From Breznakiella homolactica (GTDB taxonomy: Bacteria > Spirochaetota > Spirochaetia > Treponematales > Breznakiellaceae), in assembly GCF_016616095.2 (NCBI RefSeq), contig NZ_CP067089.2, positions 62,001-126,000 on the forward strand: a stretch of 64,000 nt of DNA, read 5' to 3'. Position 1 is the stretch's first letter. Every line of letters begins with the position of its first letter. Both the position numbers and the translations under genes were made by a program. Below the pieces are notes generated by a model that searched no databases, had not been told where the DNA came from, and was given only the letters and a program-made list of their open reading frames with translations. Positions 16,634-27,185 of the stretch are shown here, one piece after another.

Positions 16634-18289
16634 ATGAATGAGATACAGATATCTTTTCCCAATGGCACCAGTGTTCACTGCCCAATCGGGACACGGGCTG
16701 ATGAGCTTGTAGATAATTTATCCCCCCTGCATGAGGAACTCGCGGCGGTCAAGGTAAACAATGAAATTGTTCCGCTTTCCAGCCGGATCGAAATCAACGC
16801 CGCCATGGAACCGGTGCTTATGGACATGCCCGACGGTGTTATGATTTACCGCCGTTCCCTGGCGTTTCTCCTTGCGGTTGCCGCCCGGGACCTTTTTCCC
16901 GACCGGAGTATCTATGTGGGACATTCCCTGGGGAACAGCTATTATTATACCTTTGCCAATGACAGAAAACCCAGTCCGGAGGAGATAAAAGCCCTGGAGA
17001 GCCAGATGAAAAAACTTGTGGAAGAAGACCTTCCTATCGAGTTTTCATACATGGCCTACAGCGAAGCCCTGGAGCTTTTCAAAAAAAACAACCAGACCGA
17101 TACCGCCTTTCTGCTTGAACAGCGGAGCGATTCAAAAATTCCCGTAAACCGGTGCCGGGATTTCGTTGACCTGTATATTGAACCTCTGGTTCCCCGGACC
17201 GGAATCCTCCGGGCCTTTGAGCTGATGGATTACAAAGACGGATTCCTTCTCCGGTTTCCGGGGTTCGGCCAGGGAACGGTCGGACCCTTTGAAGACAGCG
17301 AAAAGATTTTCTCCGTCTACAATGAGTATAAGAAGTGGGGAAGGATTATCGGCGTTCATGCCGTGGGTCACCTCAACAAACTGGTGTCCGACCGCACTAT
17401 CCGGGACTATATCCGCATAGCCGAAGCGTTCCAGTCCAAGAAGATGGCGGAAATCGCCGACCGGATTTACGAGCGCCGGGATTCGGTCAGGGTGGTGCTC
17501 ATTGCCGGCCCGTCAAGTTCCGGAAAAACCACCAGCGCTAAACGGCTCGCGATCCAGCTCAAGGTTATGGGAATTGAACCTATCATGGTGGGGCTGGATG
17601 ATTACTACCTTGGACCCGAAGACGCGCCCAAGGATGAAAACGGTGAACCTGACCTGGAATGCCTGGAAGCGCTGGATGTTCCCTATCTGAACGAGCAGCT
17701 CCTTGCCCTGTTCCGGGGAGATGAGGTGGAAATTCCCAGCTTTGATTTTAAAATCGGAAAGCGCAGGGAGTCCGGCGGAAAGAAGATACGTCTTGAACGG
17801 CGGAGTATGCTTATCCTCGAGGGGATCCACGGTCTCAATGATGCCCTGACGCCCGAGATAGACCGGGATAAAAAATTCACACTGTATGTTTCCGCCCTTA
17901 CCCAGCTCAATCTTGATGACCATAACCGTATCCCCACCAGTGACAACCGGCTCCTCCGCCGGATGGTCCGGGATTACCAGTTCCGGGGAAACAACGCCGC
18001 CCAAACCATACGTATGTGGCCCAGTGTTCAGCGGGGAGAGCGGCGCCACATTTTTCCGTTCCAGAACGGCGCCGATGTGGCTTTCAACTCCGCCCTGGAT
18101 TACGAGCTGGCGGTTCTGAAATTTTACGCTGAACCGCTGCTGCGGTCGGTAAAACCCAATATGGCGGAATATTCCGAAGCGGTCCGGCTTCTGTCGTTCC
18201 TTGAGAACTTCGCGCCCATACCGCCGCAGTACGTTCCGGGAAACAGTATCCTCCGGGAATTTATCGGCGAAAGCGAATTCAAATACTAA
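16634..18289 (+). CDS. TGS-domain nucleoside (uridine) kinase
   Basis: 551 aa from the ATG at 16634, which has GAGG 6 nt before it; an ATG at 16580 would add 18 unlikely residues. Three parts: a TGS domain (1-60, IQISFPNGTSVHCPIGTRAD), a region like the second additional domain of threonyl/alanyl-tRNA synthetases (about 75-250), and a P-loop kinase of the uridine kinase/phosphoribulokinase family. The kinase has IAGPSSSGKTTSAKRL at about 290, then LDDYYLGPED and LILEGIHGLND. The architecture is known in bacteria as a nucleoside kinase; why the synthetase-like parts are present is not established. Confidence 0.85.
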   Translation: MNEIQISFPNGTSVHCPIGTRADELVDNLSPLHEELAAVKVNNEIVPLSSRIEINAAMEPVLMDMPDGVMIYRRSLAFLLAVAARDLFPDRSIYVGHSLGNSYYYTFANDRKPSPEEIKALESQMKKLVEEDLPIEFSYMAYSEALELFKKNNQTDTAFLLEQRSDSKIPVNRCRDFVDLYIEPLVPRTGILRAFELMDYKDGFLLRFPGFGQGTVGPFEDSEKIFSVYNEYKKWGRIIGVHAVGHLNKLVSDRTIRDYIRIAEAFQSKKMAEIADRIYERRDSVRVVLIAGPSSSGKTTSAKRLAIQLKVMGIEPIMVGLDDYYLGPEDAPKDENGEPDLECLEALDVPYLNEQLLALFRGDEVEIPSFDFKIGKRRESGGKKIRLERRSMLILEGIHGLNDALTPEIDRDKKFTLYVSALTQLNLDDHNRIPTSDNRLLRRMVRDYQFRGNNAAQTIRMWPSVQRGERRHIFPFQNGADVAFNSALDYELAVLKFYAEPLLRSVKPNMAEYSEAVRLLSFLENFAPIPPQYVPGNSILREFIGESEFKY

Positions 18290-18301
18290 GCCGCTGATAA
18301 T

Positions 18302-18326
18302 GGCGCCGGTTCCCGCGGCCGGCGCC
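18302..18326 (+). terminator. GC-rich stem-loop after the kinase gene
   Basis: GGCGCCGG (18302-18309) pairs perfectly with CCGGCGCC (18319-18326) around a 9-nt loop, 12 nt after the stop codon. Only a weak T-rich tail (CTTTGTTT) follows about 12 nt on, so termination efficiency is uncertain. Confidence 0.5.
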
Positions 18327-18645
18327 GAAACCGCAGTCTTTGTTTCGATGTATTAATTAATTCTTAATAAAACTCATCTAAAAATAACGGACTACCAAAA
18401 AGCAGCGGCCGTTATAAAAAAATAATTTGACAGACCTTTCTCCTGTCGTGTAAAAATTCTGGTAACGAAAAAAAATCTTAATCAAAGGTTTGGAACATTA
18501 TTATGCGGATCAGATATTACACTATGGTATATTATTCATTGGACTATATATTAAAAATAATAAAAAAAGCTTGCCAATTTAATTTATCCGACACATAATA
18601 ATTCACGATCAGACATTCGGGAATTGATTATCATGGGAGTACATC
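18327..18645 (+). promoter_or_regulatory. AT-rich promoter region of the chemoreceptor gene
   Basis: 319 nt without a gene. TTGACA (18427-18432), an 18-nt spacer and TAAAAA (18451-18456) give a sigma-70-like candidate; the leader would be about 180 nt long. I did not find a convincing flagellar sigma-28 sequence. The ribosome-binding site GGGAG lies about 8 nt before the start codon. Confidence 0.4.
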
Positions 18646-20739
18646 ATGAAGTTGCGTATGCCGATTGGCGTTAAAGTCGCCACCTATGTAGGTTCCATTG
18701 TCGTATTGATACTTCTTGCCATTTTTATTGTGGTGGTAAAAGAAGTTGATATGTACCTGACCGCTTCCGTTAATTCCAACAGTATTCAAATCGCCAACGC
18801 CCGTTCGGATGAAATTGAAATGTTCATCCAGCAGCACCGTCAGATGGTCAAGGCGCTGGCGGATCAGGATTATATCAGAGCCTGTTCCGAGACTGAACTT
18901 GAATACTACGCACAGGAAATGATCGGCAAAATGGGGCCCGCCGTTTCCCATGCCTATGTCGTATGGCCTGACGGCCGTGCTACGACGCAGCCGCAGCAGT
19001 ACGTAATGGTTCCCGACAGGCCTTATTATATCGCGATCTTCCGGGAGGGCAGGGATAATTACATGAGCAATCCGCAGATTTCCCGCAACAGCGGGAATGC
19101 GGTAATAACCATGGTGCAGTCCGTGGATGATCCCGCGGGAAATGCCAAAGCCGCTCTGGCCTTTGAAATTACCCTTGAACAGCTTTCAAAAACCGTTTCC
19201 GGCATTGATATCGGCAAAACGAGTTACGGCTGGGTTGTTGACAGCACCGGCCTCGTGATGGCGTCAAAAATTGAAGATGCCATCATGAAAGTAAATATAA
19301 CCGAAGGGGATGAAATGCACGGGTACCGGGGTATGACCGTCCTGTCACGCACAATCCTGAGCAGTGAAAACACTATCGGTGAATACAAGGGATTTGACGG
19401 AACCGATTATACGCTTTTTTCCTCCGAAATATCCCCGGAGTACAAATGGCGTCTCGGTCTCGTCATTGCCACGGAAGAACTCCGGGCTCCCCAGAACAGG
19501 CTGAATTTAATTCTCGGCATCATTATGGGCGTATCCATACTGATTTCCATAGGGTTGTCGGTCCTTCTGGGGATGTGGATTTCCCGGCCTATAAAAAATC
19601 TTGCCGCGGAGTTCGCGCACCTTGCCCAGGGTGAGGCGGATCTGACCCACCGTCTCGAAATAAAAAGAACCGATGAAATCGGTGAACTGGGAGCCAATTT
19701 CAATAATTTTATCGGGAAACTCTCGGCTATTATTATGGACATCAAGCTGGTGCAGGACCGGATAAAAATCAGCAGCCAGAAACTCGGAGCCGATTCCCAG
19801 CAAACCACGGTGGAAATGAAACAGATATCGGATCTCGTTGACTCAATTCAGAACCGTTTGGGGCAGCAGGATTCCAATATCCATGATTCTTCCGCCGCGG
19901 TAAATCAATCGAGTCAGGGCGTATACAAGCTTGATGAGCTTATCGCCGATCAGGCGGCGAGTATTTCGGAAGCTTCCGCGTCGATTGAGGAAATGGTGAG
20001 CAGTATCAGTTCCGTTACCGCCTCGGCGGAACATATTGCCGATGAATTCCAGCACCTGCTGGTTTCTTCGGACAAAGGTTTGGCTATTCAGAATGCGTCG
20101 AAGGAAAAAATAAACAATATTGCCTCCCAGTCGGAAGGCCTCATGGAGGCGAATGCCGCCATAGGAGCCATAGCCGCCCAGACAAATCTGCTGGCCATGA
20201 ACGCGGCCATCGAGGCCGCCCACGCGGGCGAGGCCGGAAAAGGTTTCGCGGTGGTGGCGGATGAAATCCGGCGTCTGGCGGAAACCTCCAGTGAACAGTC
20301 CAAGACCATCGGGGCTAAGCTGAAATCCGTACAGGAAAGTATCGATGAAGTTGTCCGTGCCACCGATGAATCCGAAAAAGCTTTTGAGTCTTTGAGCCGA
20401 AAGGTAGGCGCCACCGATTCTTTGGTATCCGAAGTAAAGTCGGCCATGATTGAACAGCGGGAAGGGTCCCGGAATATTCTTGACGCAATTAAACACATGA
20501 ATGAGATAACATCCAAAGTAAAAGCCAGTTCTTCCGAAATGAACGAGGGAAACAGGATTATTGTGGAATCAATGGAAAAGCTTACCCTGGCTTCCAAGGA
20601 AATTTTCTCTAATTCCAGGGAAATCGTAAGCGAAGTCGACAGTGTGGAAGCCATGGTGAAGGAGATATCCGATATTGCCGTGGAAAACGATTCCCTCGTA
20701 AACCGGATGGAGGACGGTATCGGCCGCTTTACTGTCTGA
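18646..20739 (+). CDS. Methyl-accepting chemotaxis protein
   Basis: 697-aa transmembrane chemoreceptor. Membrane segment 1 spans about residues 7-30 and segment 2 about 284-310; between them is an extracytoplasmic sensory region of the Cache type. A HAMP domain follows (about 311-365), then a coiled-coil signalling domain. Its hairpin tip, near residues 515-545, is [20 protein letters not shown] followed by [17 protein letters not shown], the CheA/CheW contact sequence. The ligand cannot be told from sequence. It is transcribed alone and converges on sbcC, 3 nt between the stops. Confidence 0.95.
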   Translation: MKLRMPIGVKVATYVGSIVVLILLAIFIVVVKEVDMYLTASVNSNSIQIANARSDEIEMFIQQHRQMVKALADQDYIRACSETELEYYAQEMIGKMGPAVSHAYVVWPDGRATTQPQQYVMVPDRPYYIAIFREGRDNYMSNPQISRNSGNAVITMVQSVDDPAGNAKAALAFEITLEQLSKTVSGIDIGKTSYGWVVDSTGLVMASKIEDAIMKVNITEGDEMHGYRGMTVLSRTILSSENTIGEYKGFDGTDYTLFSSEISPEYKWRLGLVIATEELRAPQNRLNLILGIIMGVSILISIGLSVLLGMWISRPIKNLAAEFAHLAQGEADLTHRLEIKRTDEIGELGANFNNFIGKLSAIIMDIKLVQDRIKISSQKLGADSQQTTVEMKQISDLVDSIQNRLGQQDSNIHDSSAAVNQSSQGVYKLDELIADQAASISEASASIEEMVSSISSVTASAEHIADEFQHLLVSSDKGLAIQNASKEKINNIASQSEGLMEANAAIGAIAAQTNLLAMNAAIEAAHAGEAGKGFAVVADEIRRLAETSSEQSKTIGAKLKSVQESIDEVVRATDESEKAFESLSRKVGATDSLVSEVKSAMIEQREGSRNILDAIKHMNEITSKVKASSSEMNEGNRIIVESMEKLTLASKEIFSNSREIVSEVDSVEAMVKEISDIAVENDSLVNRMEDGIGRFTV

Positions 20740-20742
20740 GTG

Positions 20743-23700
20743 TTACTGGCTCCGGTCGATTAAAACCGCGGAGCCGGTTCCCGATTTTATTATCTCTATC
20801 CGGCTGGGTATTCTGTTGCGCATTTCCGCCACATGGGAAATGAGGCCGACCATCCGGTGTTCCCGGAGTTCATCCAGTATAACCAGGGCTTTATCGAGGC
20901 TTGCCTCGTCGAGACTGCCGAATCCTTCGTCAATAAACACCGCATCCAGCCGTACTCCGCCGGATCGCGCCTGAATCGAGTCGGCAAGGCCCAGGGCGAG
21001 GCTTATAGAGGCCATAAAACTTTCGCCCCCCGAAAGGGTGGCGCAGGGGCGGGTCTTGCCGGTATACGCGTCAAAGACCGCCAGATCGAGTCCCGCCCTG
21101 CCGCGGGATTCACCCTCGCTGTCAAGAAGCAGTGAATACCGTGATTCGCTCATCCGTTCCAGTCTGCGGGTCGCGTACGCGGCGACCTCACTGAGGTACC
21201 GGCCAAGGAGCCAGGAATCGAAGGCCTTTCTTTTTGGGTTTTTCCCGTACAGATCGTCCGCAAGACTGTTTACGCGGCCCGCTTTTTCGGACAGCTCCCT
21301 ATGGCGCTGTTCCGCTTCCCGGAGCTGGGCTTCATCCCGCTCAAGGGCGCTGAGCTCCAGCGCCGCCTGGGTTCTCAGCCGGGCCGCTTCTTCCTGTGCC
21401 GTTTTTGCTGAACCGAGCTTCTCCGCCAGTTCCGCGGCGGATCCTTGGGTACCGTATTCTTTTTTTTCTTCGTTTAAAACGCCGATACTGAGCTCAAGTT
21501 CCTGTATAAGCGATCCGATGCGGGACCGCCGCTCCTTCCAGTCCGCCACCGCGGCTTCCATGGCTGTTTCCTCTTCCTGCCCAAGGAGCGCCTGCTGCAG
21601 TTCTCCGGTATCCGCGAAGGGTGACGCCGCTACCGCTTTTTCCAGTTCTTTTTTCGCTGCGTTGTACTGGTTTTCCGACGCTTCGTTTTTTTTCCGGAGG
21701 GATTCCTCTTTTGCCCCGGCTGCGGCCAGCCGCTGTCCTGCCTGCTCCCGGATCAAACGGAGTTCTCTCAGCTGTTTTTCCTGCCGTTCAGCCGATTCAG
21801 TGACCAGGGCAAGGGCTTCCCGGATATCCGAGGCGGCCCATTGGGCGGCAATGGCACTGTGTTTGGATTGCTTTTCCTGGACCGACGCTTCCAGGGTCCG
21901 GCTTCTTTCGCGGTATTCCGCAAGGCTGGTATCCGTATTCCCCTGTTCAAGGAGAAGGCTGTTCCGGTCCTTCAGCAGAGCCGTTATGCGGCCGCCGGCT
22001 TTCCGGGATTCCTCCCGGAGCCCCACAATGGCGTTGAGTTCCCGTATCTGTATTTCAAGGAGCCGGGAAAGTTCCTCCATCGGGGGAATGGTATCAAAGA
22101 AATCAGCAGCGTGGGGAACTGCCTTCATCTCCGCAAGCAGGGCGTCCCTGCGGGATTCTGTACGGCGGAGTTCCTGATGTTTTGATTTTAGTTCCGCACG
22201 GAACGCCGCCAGATCCTGCTCCGCCTTCTGGTATGTGCGTCCTAAGGCCTCAATGCGCTCGGCAATCCCAAAATCCTGTGCCGCGGCGGCGGCGGGGTTC
22301 GGGTGATCCAGGGCGCCGCATACCGGACATGGTGTCCCCGGCTTCAGTTCCGCCGCCAGTACAGCCGCCAGTCCGGCCTTTTCGGTATTTTCTTTTTGGG
22401 CTTTTAAATTTTCGTGTTCTTTTTTCAGAACCGGAATATCCCGATCCAGATTTTCTATTTCCTTTTCGAGTCCGGAGATCCGTTCCGTTATTGACTGCTC
22501 TTCCCGGCGGATGTTTTCATACTCACCGCTGAACCGTTTTATATTCAGGAATGTGTCTTTTTTGTTTCTTGCGGTCTCCCACTGCGATTCAATGCTGTCG
22601 GCCTGGGCGGCGCTTTTTTCGAGTTCTTCAATTTCAGTATTAATTGCGTTCCAGCTGTTCTGCAGTGTTTCTTTTTTCTGTTCCAGTTCAATAAGCAATC
22701 CGTCATACCGCTGTTTTTCACGGATAGTCTTTTCAAGTTCCGCTTCTTCGGCGCAGAGCGCAGCCAGGTTCGTCTGTCTCTCCCGCAGGGTGAACAGTTC
22801 CGCTTCGGCGGATTCTTCTTCTTTTACACGGGACAGCATCCGGCGGTGCTCTTCTTCCGCTGCGTTTTTTTCTTCCACCGCCAGCTTGAGATCATTCCCG
22901 GATTCTGTGAGAGCTTTCCGCAGTTCCGCTTCCATTACGAGGAAATGTTTCAGCGGGTGGGCACGCCGGGACTTCGCCAGAAGTGTTTCCTGTTCCTCAG
23001 CGGCGGGCCCCTCATTTTCAATTTTTCGCTGATCCTCCAGGGCCGTCCCGAGACGCTGGAGCAGATTTTCTTCACGCTCCGCGATATCCACGGAACGCTG
23101 CAGGCGGGTTATTTCCTCTCCCAATGTCTGGTGCCTCTGCACCGCTTCGTCAAGGGTACGGGTTTTTTCCATGCGCGCGGTTTCACAGAATTCAAAGGAG
23201 ACCCGCTTAGAAATTTCCTGGAGATTGTATTCAGCCTCGGTGAGCTGGGCTTTTGAATCCTTCGCTTTTGCCTGCACCTGGTCACGGATTTTCAGAGCCG
23301 ATTCCACGGGAAAGAGTTTTCCCAGGACTTCCCGGCGTTTATTGGTATTCTGCCTGAGAAATTCGGCGAACTCTCCCTGGGGAAGAAGTACAATTCGGAA
23401 GAATTCATCCGCCGATAAACCGATAAGCTCCTTTATTTTATAATCCGCTTCGGATTTTTTCGAGTTGAGGCTTATCAGGTTTCCGTTCCGTACTTCATAG
23501 AGAACAGCGGTCTCATCGATCACCGTCATGCCGGTTCCGCGTTTTTTAAGTTTTTCCTGTTTCGGGCTCCGGTCCACACGGTACCGGCTGTTACCGATGG
23601 AGAATTCCAGTGAAACTGAACAGGTGTCACCTTCGGCGGTGTAGTCACTCCGTATCCGGTGTACGTGATCCCGCCTGCTGCCGGGCAGTACTCCGTACAA

Positions 23701-23847
23701 GGCAAAACAGATGGCATCAAATACGGTGGTTTTTCCCGATCCTGTTCTTCCGGTTATCAGAAAAATATCATCCAGGGAATCGAAGTCTATCTCTGTTCTG
23801 CCGGTGAAGGGGCCGATATTTTCCAGGACCAGTTTATGAGGTCTCAT
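20743..23847 (-). CDS. sbcC: Exonuclease subunit SbcC (Rad50-like)
   Basis: 1034-aa SMC-like ATPase of the SbcCD nuclease, which opens DNA hairpins and processes double-strand ends. It begins MRPHKLVLENIGPFTGRTEI with the P-loop TGRTGSGKTT at about 32-41. Long coiled coils flank a zinc hook CPVC at about residue 506, and the C-terminal half has the signature LSGGESFMASISLALGLAD and Walker B LDAVFIDEGFGSLDE. It overlaps the end of sbcD by 14 nt. Its role in cutting long palindromes is of note given the long inverted repeats in this window. Confidence 0.96.
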   Translation of the reverse strand: MRPHKLVLENIGPFTGRTEIDFDSLDDIFLITGRTGSGKTTVFDAICFALYGVLPGSRRDHVHRIRSDYTAEGDTCSVSLEFSIGNSRYRVDRSPKQEKLKKRGTGMTVIDETAVLYEVRNGNLISLNSKKSEADYKIKELIGLSADEFFRIVLLPQGEFAEFLRQNTNKRREVLGKLFPVESALKIRDQVQAKAKDSKAQLTEAEYNLQEISKRVSFEFCETARMEKTRTLDEAVQRHQTLGEEITRLQRSVDIAEREENLLQRLGTALEDQRKIENEGPAAEEQETLLAKSRRAHPLKHFLVMEAELRKALTESGNDLKLAVEEKNAAEEEHRRMLSRVKEEESAEAELFTLRERQTNLAALCAEEAELEKTIREKQRYDGLLIELEQKKETLQNSWNAINTEIEELEKSAAQADSIESQWETARNKKDTFLNIKRFSGEYENIRREEQSITERISGLEKEIENLDRDIPVLKKEHENLKAQKENTEKAGLAAVLAAELKPGTPCPVCGALDHPNPAAAAAQDFGIAERIEALGRTYQKAEQDLAAFRAELKSKHQELRRTESRRDALLAEMKAVPHAADFFDTIPPMEELSRLLEIQIRELNAIVGLREESRKAGGRITALLKDRNSLLLEQGNTDTSLAEYRERSRTLEASVQEKQSKHSAIAAQWAASDIREALALVTESAERQEKQLRELRLIREQAGQRLAAAGAKEESLRKKNEASENQYNAAKKELEKAVAASPFADTGELQQALLGQEEETAMEAAVADWKERRSRIGSLIQELELSIGVLNEEKKEYGTQGSAAELAEKLGSAKTAQEEAARLRTQAALELSALERDEAQLREAEQRHRELSEKAGRVNSLADDLYGKNPKRKAFDSWLLGRYLSEVAAYATRRLERMSESRYSLLLDSEGESRGRAGLDLAVFDAYTGKTRPCATLSGGESFMASISLALGLADSIQARSGGVRLDAVFIDEGFGSLDEASLDKALVILDELREHRMVGLISHVAEMRNRIPSRIEIIKSGTGSAVLIDRSQ

Positions 23848-25132
23848 CGTTCAGCTCCTCGGCAAAGTCCCTGAAGAGGCTTTCCTTTTCCGGATCGCCC
23901 TGTCCGTAGATATCTTCGAGAAATGCCCTGAAGTCGTCGAGGATATCCGTTTTTTCACCGCCGGACGCGGAAACGGTACTGTTCACCGCTTCGGGTTTCG
24001 AGTAATACGCGGTGAAGGCCTCTCCCTGCTTAACCGACATGATATAGGGAAACCGGGGCCGCAGGAGCGCCAGTGGATTTTCCACCAGGCGCCGGTCCGT
24101 AAGGGATATTTCCAGATAATCGTTTTTGTATTGTTCAAAGGCGCCGCCGGTATCTTTGTAAAAATAATCAAAAGTTCCCGATAGAGAAGTGAGTTTCCGC
24201 AGGGGGCTCACCGGGATCGGGGTTACGGTCACCTGACTTTTTCGGGGCGGGCCTTCGCTGCCCTGGTCTTTACCGTCACGGCCGAAAAGTTCCCCTGTTT
24301 CAGGTTTGCCGGTCTTCTGGGTGTTTTTGAGTTCCGCCGAAAGGAACACCTTGTCCCGGTTTGTTTCGCCGAAGGAATACACCAGGGGACTCCCGGAATA
24401 CCAGGTATTGGGAGCGGCCTGCTGGCTGCGGTGGAGATGGCCCAGGGCAACGTAGTCGAAGGTTTTAAACAGGTTGACGTCAACCTGCTCGGCGGTACCG
24501 AGAAAGATTCGTTCGGAATCCGATTCAACCCCTCCCAGGGTAAAGAGATGGCCCGCGAGAACTGCCCATTGGACCCCCGAATCCCGGACTTTTCGGACCG
24601 CTTCTTCCAGCCTGAGGGAAGCTTCCTCCGCTAATTTTGCCTGGGAGCGGATCGGAACCGGAGCGGAAACATCTTCAGCTCCTTCCTGGCCTTCCTGCCG
24701 GGCACGTTCGGGGCTGAGGCTTCCCGGGGTGAGGAAGGGGAGCAGAAAAACGGCGCACCGTTCGCCGCCGGCATCGATAATAACCGGTTCAGCGGAAGCT
24801 TCGGGGTCGGCGTTAATGTGCACCCCCAGCTTGCTGAAAAGTTCCGTTCCAAACCCAAGTCTCGCCGCGGAGTCGTGGTTTCCCGGAATGATAAAAACCG
24901 GGAGCAGGGGAAACCTCCGGCGGATATTGCCGAGAAATTCCCCGAAAAGAGTCACCGCCTCCGGAGACGGAATAGAACGGTCATAGATATCCCCGGCTAT
25001 GATAAGCCCGTCGTGGGGATCTTCTGCAAGGATATCGGTAAGCTGGTTAAGGATATACCGCTGATCTTCAATGAGGGATCGTTCATGGAATAATCTTCCC
25101 AGATGCAGATCCGCGGTATGGAGCAGTTTCAT
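23834..25132 (-). CDS. sbcD: Exonuclease subunit SbcD (Mre11-like)
   Basis: 432-aa calcineurin-like phosphoesterase, nuclease subunit of SbcCD. Metal-binding motifs are in order: LLHTADLHLGRL (residues 3-14), IIAGDIYDR, IPGNHDSAARLGFG, LAGHLFTLGG and VALGHLHRSQ. The capping domain between about 230 and 400 is less conserved and carries a charged insertion (around FGRDGKDQGSEGPPRKS). Start ATG 25132, with no strong ribosome-binding site. It is the first gene of the sbcDC pair. Confidence 0.95.
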   Translation of the reverse strand: MKLLHTADLHLGRLFHERSLIEDQRYILNQLTDILAEDPHDGLIIAGDIYDRSIPSPEAVTLFGEFLGNIRRRFPLLPVFIIPGNHDSAARLGFGTELFSKLGVHINADPEASAEPVIIDAGGERCAVFLLPFLTPGSLSPERARQEGQEGAEDVSAPVPIRSQAKLAEEASLRLEEAVRKVRDSGVQWAVLAGHLFTLGGVESDSERIFLGTAEQVDVNLFKTFDYVALGHLHRSQQAAPNTWYSGSPLVYSFGETNRDKVFLSAELKNTQKTGKPETGELFGRDGKDQGSEGPPRKSQVTVTPIPVSPLRKLTSLSGTFDYFYKDTGGAFEQYKNDYLEISLTDRRLVENPLALLRPRFPYIMSVKQGEAFTAYYSKPEAVNSTVSASGGEKTDILDDFRAFLEDIYGQGDPEKESLFRDFAEELNDETS

Positions 25133-25176
25133 TATTCTATGCTAGGCGACTCTGGATCGAGGGTCAAGGCCCAAAA

Positions 25177-25250
25177 CGCGACACGAGGGACTCGAACCCC
25201 CTACCTACTGCTTAGAAGGCAGTTGCTCTATCCAGGTGAGCTAGTGTCGC
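25177..25250 (-). tRNA. tRNA-Arg (anticodon TCT)
   Basis: Read on the minus strand it folds as a full cloverleaf: acceptor GCGACAC/GTGTCGC, D stem GCTC/GAGC, anticodon stem ACTGC/GCAGT with loop CTTCTAA (anticodon TCT, reading AGA), and T arm GGGGG-TTCGAGT-CCCTC with one wobble pair. The discriminator is G and CCA is not encoded; a short T-run follows. Confidence 0.95.
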
Positions 25251-25350
25251 AGTCTGTCTATTTGAACCCGGGACCGTGTTTCTTGTCAAGTAGTGTTTTG
25301 TAATTAGGCTGTTTTTACCGTTTTTTTGCGGAAAAAGCTCTGGAAAAACC

Positions 25351-25362
25351 TACATTTTTGTA
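25351..25362. promoter_or_regulatory. Palindromic operator upstream of the nifA-like gene
   Basis: TACATTTTTGTA, flanked by C and G to make CTACA-N4-TGTAG. It lies 13 bp before the nifA-like start codon. It matches sites paired upstream of amtB (26962-27003) and glnN (28880-28920). Its position close to the start suggests autoregulation, perhaps repression. Confidence 0.6.
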
Positions 25363-25375
25363 GTAAATTCACGGT

Positions 25376-26974
25376 ATGACCAATACCATCGGACCGGAAG
25401 ATCCCGGTCAAACCAGGAGCCTTGATGAACTGGAACTTCTCCTCGACATAGCCAGAACCCTGGATAAACACGTGGAACTGCGTTCTTCCCTGGGGCCGCT
25501 CCTGAGTCTAATCGAGCTGAGGGCCGGGCTGCACTGGGGCATGGTCACGCTTCTGAACCGGAAAACGGGATTGCTGAAAATTGAGGAAGCCTACGGCCTG
25601 ACCGCCGAGGAAAAAGACCGGGGTGTGTACCGGCTGGGGGAAGGCCTGGTAGGCCGGGTTTTTGAAAGCGGGAATTCGGTAATTGTTCCAGACCTGTCCA
25701 AGGATTCGCGGTTTCTCAACCGGGCCAAAAGCCGGTCCGCGAAGGATCTCGCGGGGCTTACCTATTACTGTGTCCCCATCCGTTCGGGCGGCGGTGTAAT
25801 CGGAACCCTCAGCGCGGAACGGCGTGTGGAATCCGATGATCCCGAAGGCCGGCGGGAACGGGATATCCGTCTGCTTGAACAAATTTCCACGATAATCGCC
25901 GATTCCGCAAAGCTCCGGGAACGGATACTGGAAGAACAGTTCCTTCTGCGGCAGAGCGGGATTATACCAAGGGATGATAACCGGAATATAAACCGGGGCG
26001 GGGTGATCGCCGAGGGTAGTTCCATTATCGGAACAAGCAAAGCAATGCGGAGCGCCTATGAAATGCTTGTCCAGGTCGCGCCCAGCGATGCGACGGTCCT
26101 TATTTCAGGGGAAAGCGGAACGGGAAAAGAATTGTTTGCGGCGGAAATCCACCGGCTATCCCGCCGTTCCGGGAACGTTTTCGTCAGAATAAACTGCGCG
26201 GCCCTGCCGGAATCGGTTATAGAGAGCGAGCTTTTCGGGCATGAAAAAGGAGCATTCACCGGAGCGGTGGCCCAGCGCAAGGGCCGGTTTGAACTTGCCC
26301 ACGGCGGAACTCTGTTCCTGGATGAAATCGGAGATCTGAGTCCTCAGGTGCAGGTCAAACTGCTCCGGGTGCTGCAGGAACGGGAAATCGAGCGGGTAGG
26401 GGGAACCGGTCCCGTAAAGGTTGATGTCCGCCTGATTGCGGCAAGCAACAGGAACCTTGAGGAGGACGCCGCTTCGGGAAAATTCCGGGAGGACCTCTTC
26501 TACCGGCTGAATGTTTTTCCGATTCACGCGCCGCCGCTTCGGGAACGCAGGAGCGATATTATCCTGCTGGCGGATCACTTCGCCGAGAAATACGCTGAGA
26601 AAAACGGCAAAGCGATAAAACGTATTTCCACGCCGGCGATCGATCTGCTTACCAGTTATTCCTGGCCGGGCAATGTCCGGGAGCTCGAAAACTGCATCGA
26701 ACGGGCCGTGATCCTGTCGGCCGACATGGTGATCCATTCCCATAATCTGCCGCCGAGCCTGCAGTCGGCTGAGTCGACCAATACCGAACCGACCACTACT
26801 CTGGACGCCGCTCTTTCCCGCCTGGAAAAAGAACTTATAGTGGAAGCCCTCAAGATGAGCGGGGGGAATATGGCCGCCGCCGCCCGGCATCTGGGTATTA
26901 CCGAACGGCAGATGGGGCTTCGGGTACACCACTACGGTATCAACTGGCGTCTGTACCGTATTACCAAAATGTAG
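25376..26974 (+). CDS. nifA: NifA-type sigma-54-dependent activator
   Basis: 532 aa with three domains. An N-terminal GAF domain occupies about 15-190. The central AAA+ domain has Walker A GESGTGKE at about 245, the sigma-54 contact loop GAFTGA at about 292, Walker [13 protein letters not shown], and the R-finger region [22 protein letters not shown] Fis-type helix-turn-helix sits at the C-terminus ([20 protein letters not shown]). The C-terminal helix-turn-helix and the GAF-AAA-HTH order resemble NifA. No nif structural genes are in the window; the neighbours amtB, glnK and glnN suggest general nitrogen control. The start ATG 25376 has a weak ribosome-binding site. Confidence 0.85.
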   Translation: MTNTIGPEDPGQTRSLDELELLLDIARTLDKHVELRSSLGPLLSLIELRAGLHWGMVTLLNRKTGLLKIEEAYGLTAEEKDRGVYRLGEGLVGRVFESGNSVIVPDLSKDSRFLNRAKSRSAKDLAGLTYYCVPIRSGGGVIGTLSAERRVESDDPEGRRERDIRLLEQISTIIADSAKLRERILEEQFLLRQSGIIPRDDNRNINRGGVIAEGSSIIGTSKAMRSAYEMLVQVAPSDATVLISGESGTGKELFAAEIHRLSRRSGNVFVRINCAALPESVIESELFGHEKGAFTGAVAQRKGRFELAHGGTLFLDEIGDLSPQVQVKLLRVLQEREIERVGGTGPVKVDVRLIAASNRNLEEDAASGKFREDLFYRLNVFPIHAPPLRERRSDIILLADHFAEKYAEKNGKAIKRISTPAIDLLTSYSWPGNVRELENCIERAVILSADMVIHSHNLPPSLQSAESTNTEPTTTLDAALSRLEKELIVEALKMSGGNMAAAARHLGITERQMGLRVHHYGINWRLYRITKM

Positions 26975-27003
26975 TTATTGCATTAAAAAGTTACATTTTC
27001 GTA
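26962..27003 (+). promoter_or_regulatory. Paired upstream activator sites for amtB-glnK
   Basis: TACCAAAATGTA (26962-26973, overlapping the nifA stop) and TACATTTTCGTA (26992-27003), 30 bp apart start to start, lie 174 and 144 bp before the sigma-54 promoter. The pair mirrors that at 28880-28920 in sequence, spacing and distance to promoter. Confidence 0.65.
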
Positions 27004-27135
27004 TGATTTTAATTATCCAACCGTTTTAAATTTTAACCAATTATCCGCATTTATTTCCGGTATTCTATGGATACACGTATTCGTCCGCCGCTATTTTGTA
27101 AAAAAATACAGAAAAATTGTATAAAAATGCATAAT

Positions 27136-27152
27136 TGGCATGAAAATTGCAT
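27136..27152 (+). promoter_or_regulatory. Sigma-54 promoter of amtB-glnK
   Basis: TGGCATGAAAATTGCAT has the -24 GG and -12 GC elements in exact register with the sigma-54 consensus TGGCAC-N5-TTGC. The identical 17-mer precedes glnN. Transcription would start about 27163, leaving a short leader with TAGGAGGA before the amtB ATG. Confidence 0.93.
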
Positions 27153-27185
27153 AATCACAGATAACCAACGTAGGAGGACAGAAAT

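Noticed and set aside
21038..22177. 379-aa plus-strand open frame opposite sbcC
   Set aside because: Ser/Arg-rich shadow of a Glu/Ala-rich coiled-coil gene.
26975..27135. Search for classical NifA sites TGT-N10-ACA before amtB
   Set aside because: The best candidate (TGT..ACA near 27100) has the wrong spacing of 8; the repeated TACAT-N2-ATGTA sites explain the region better.
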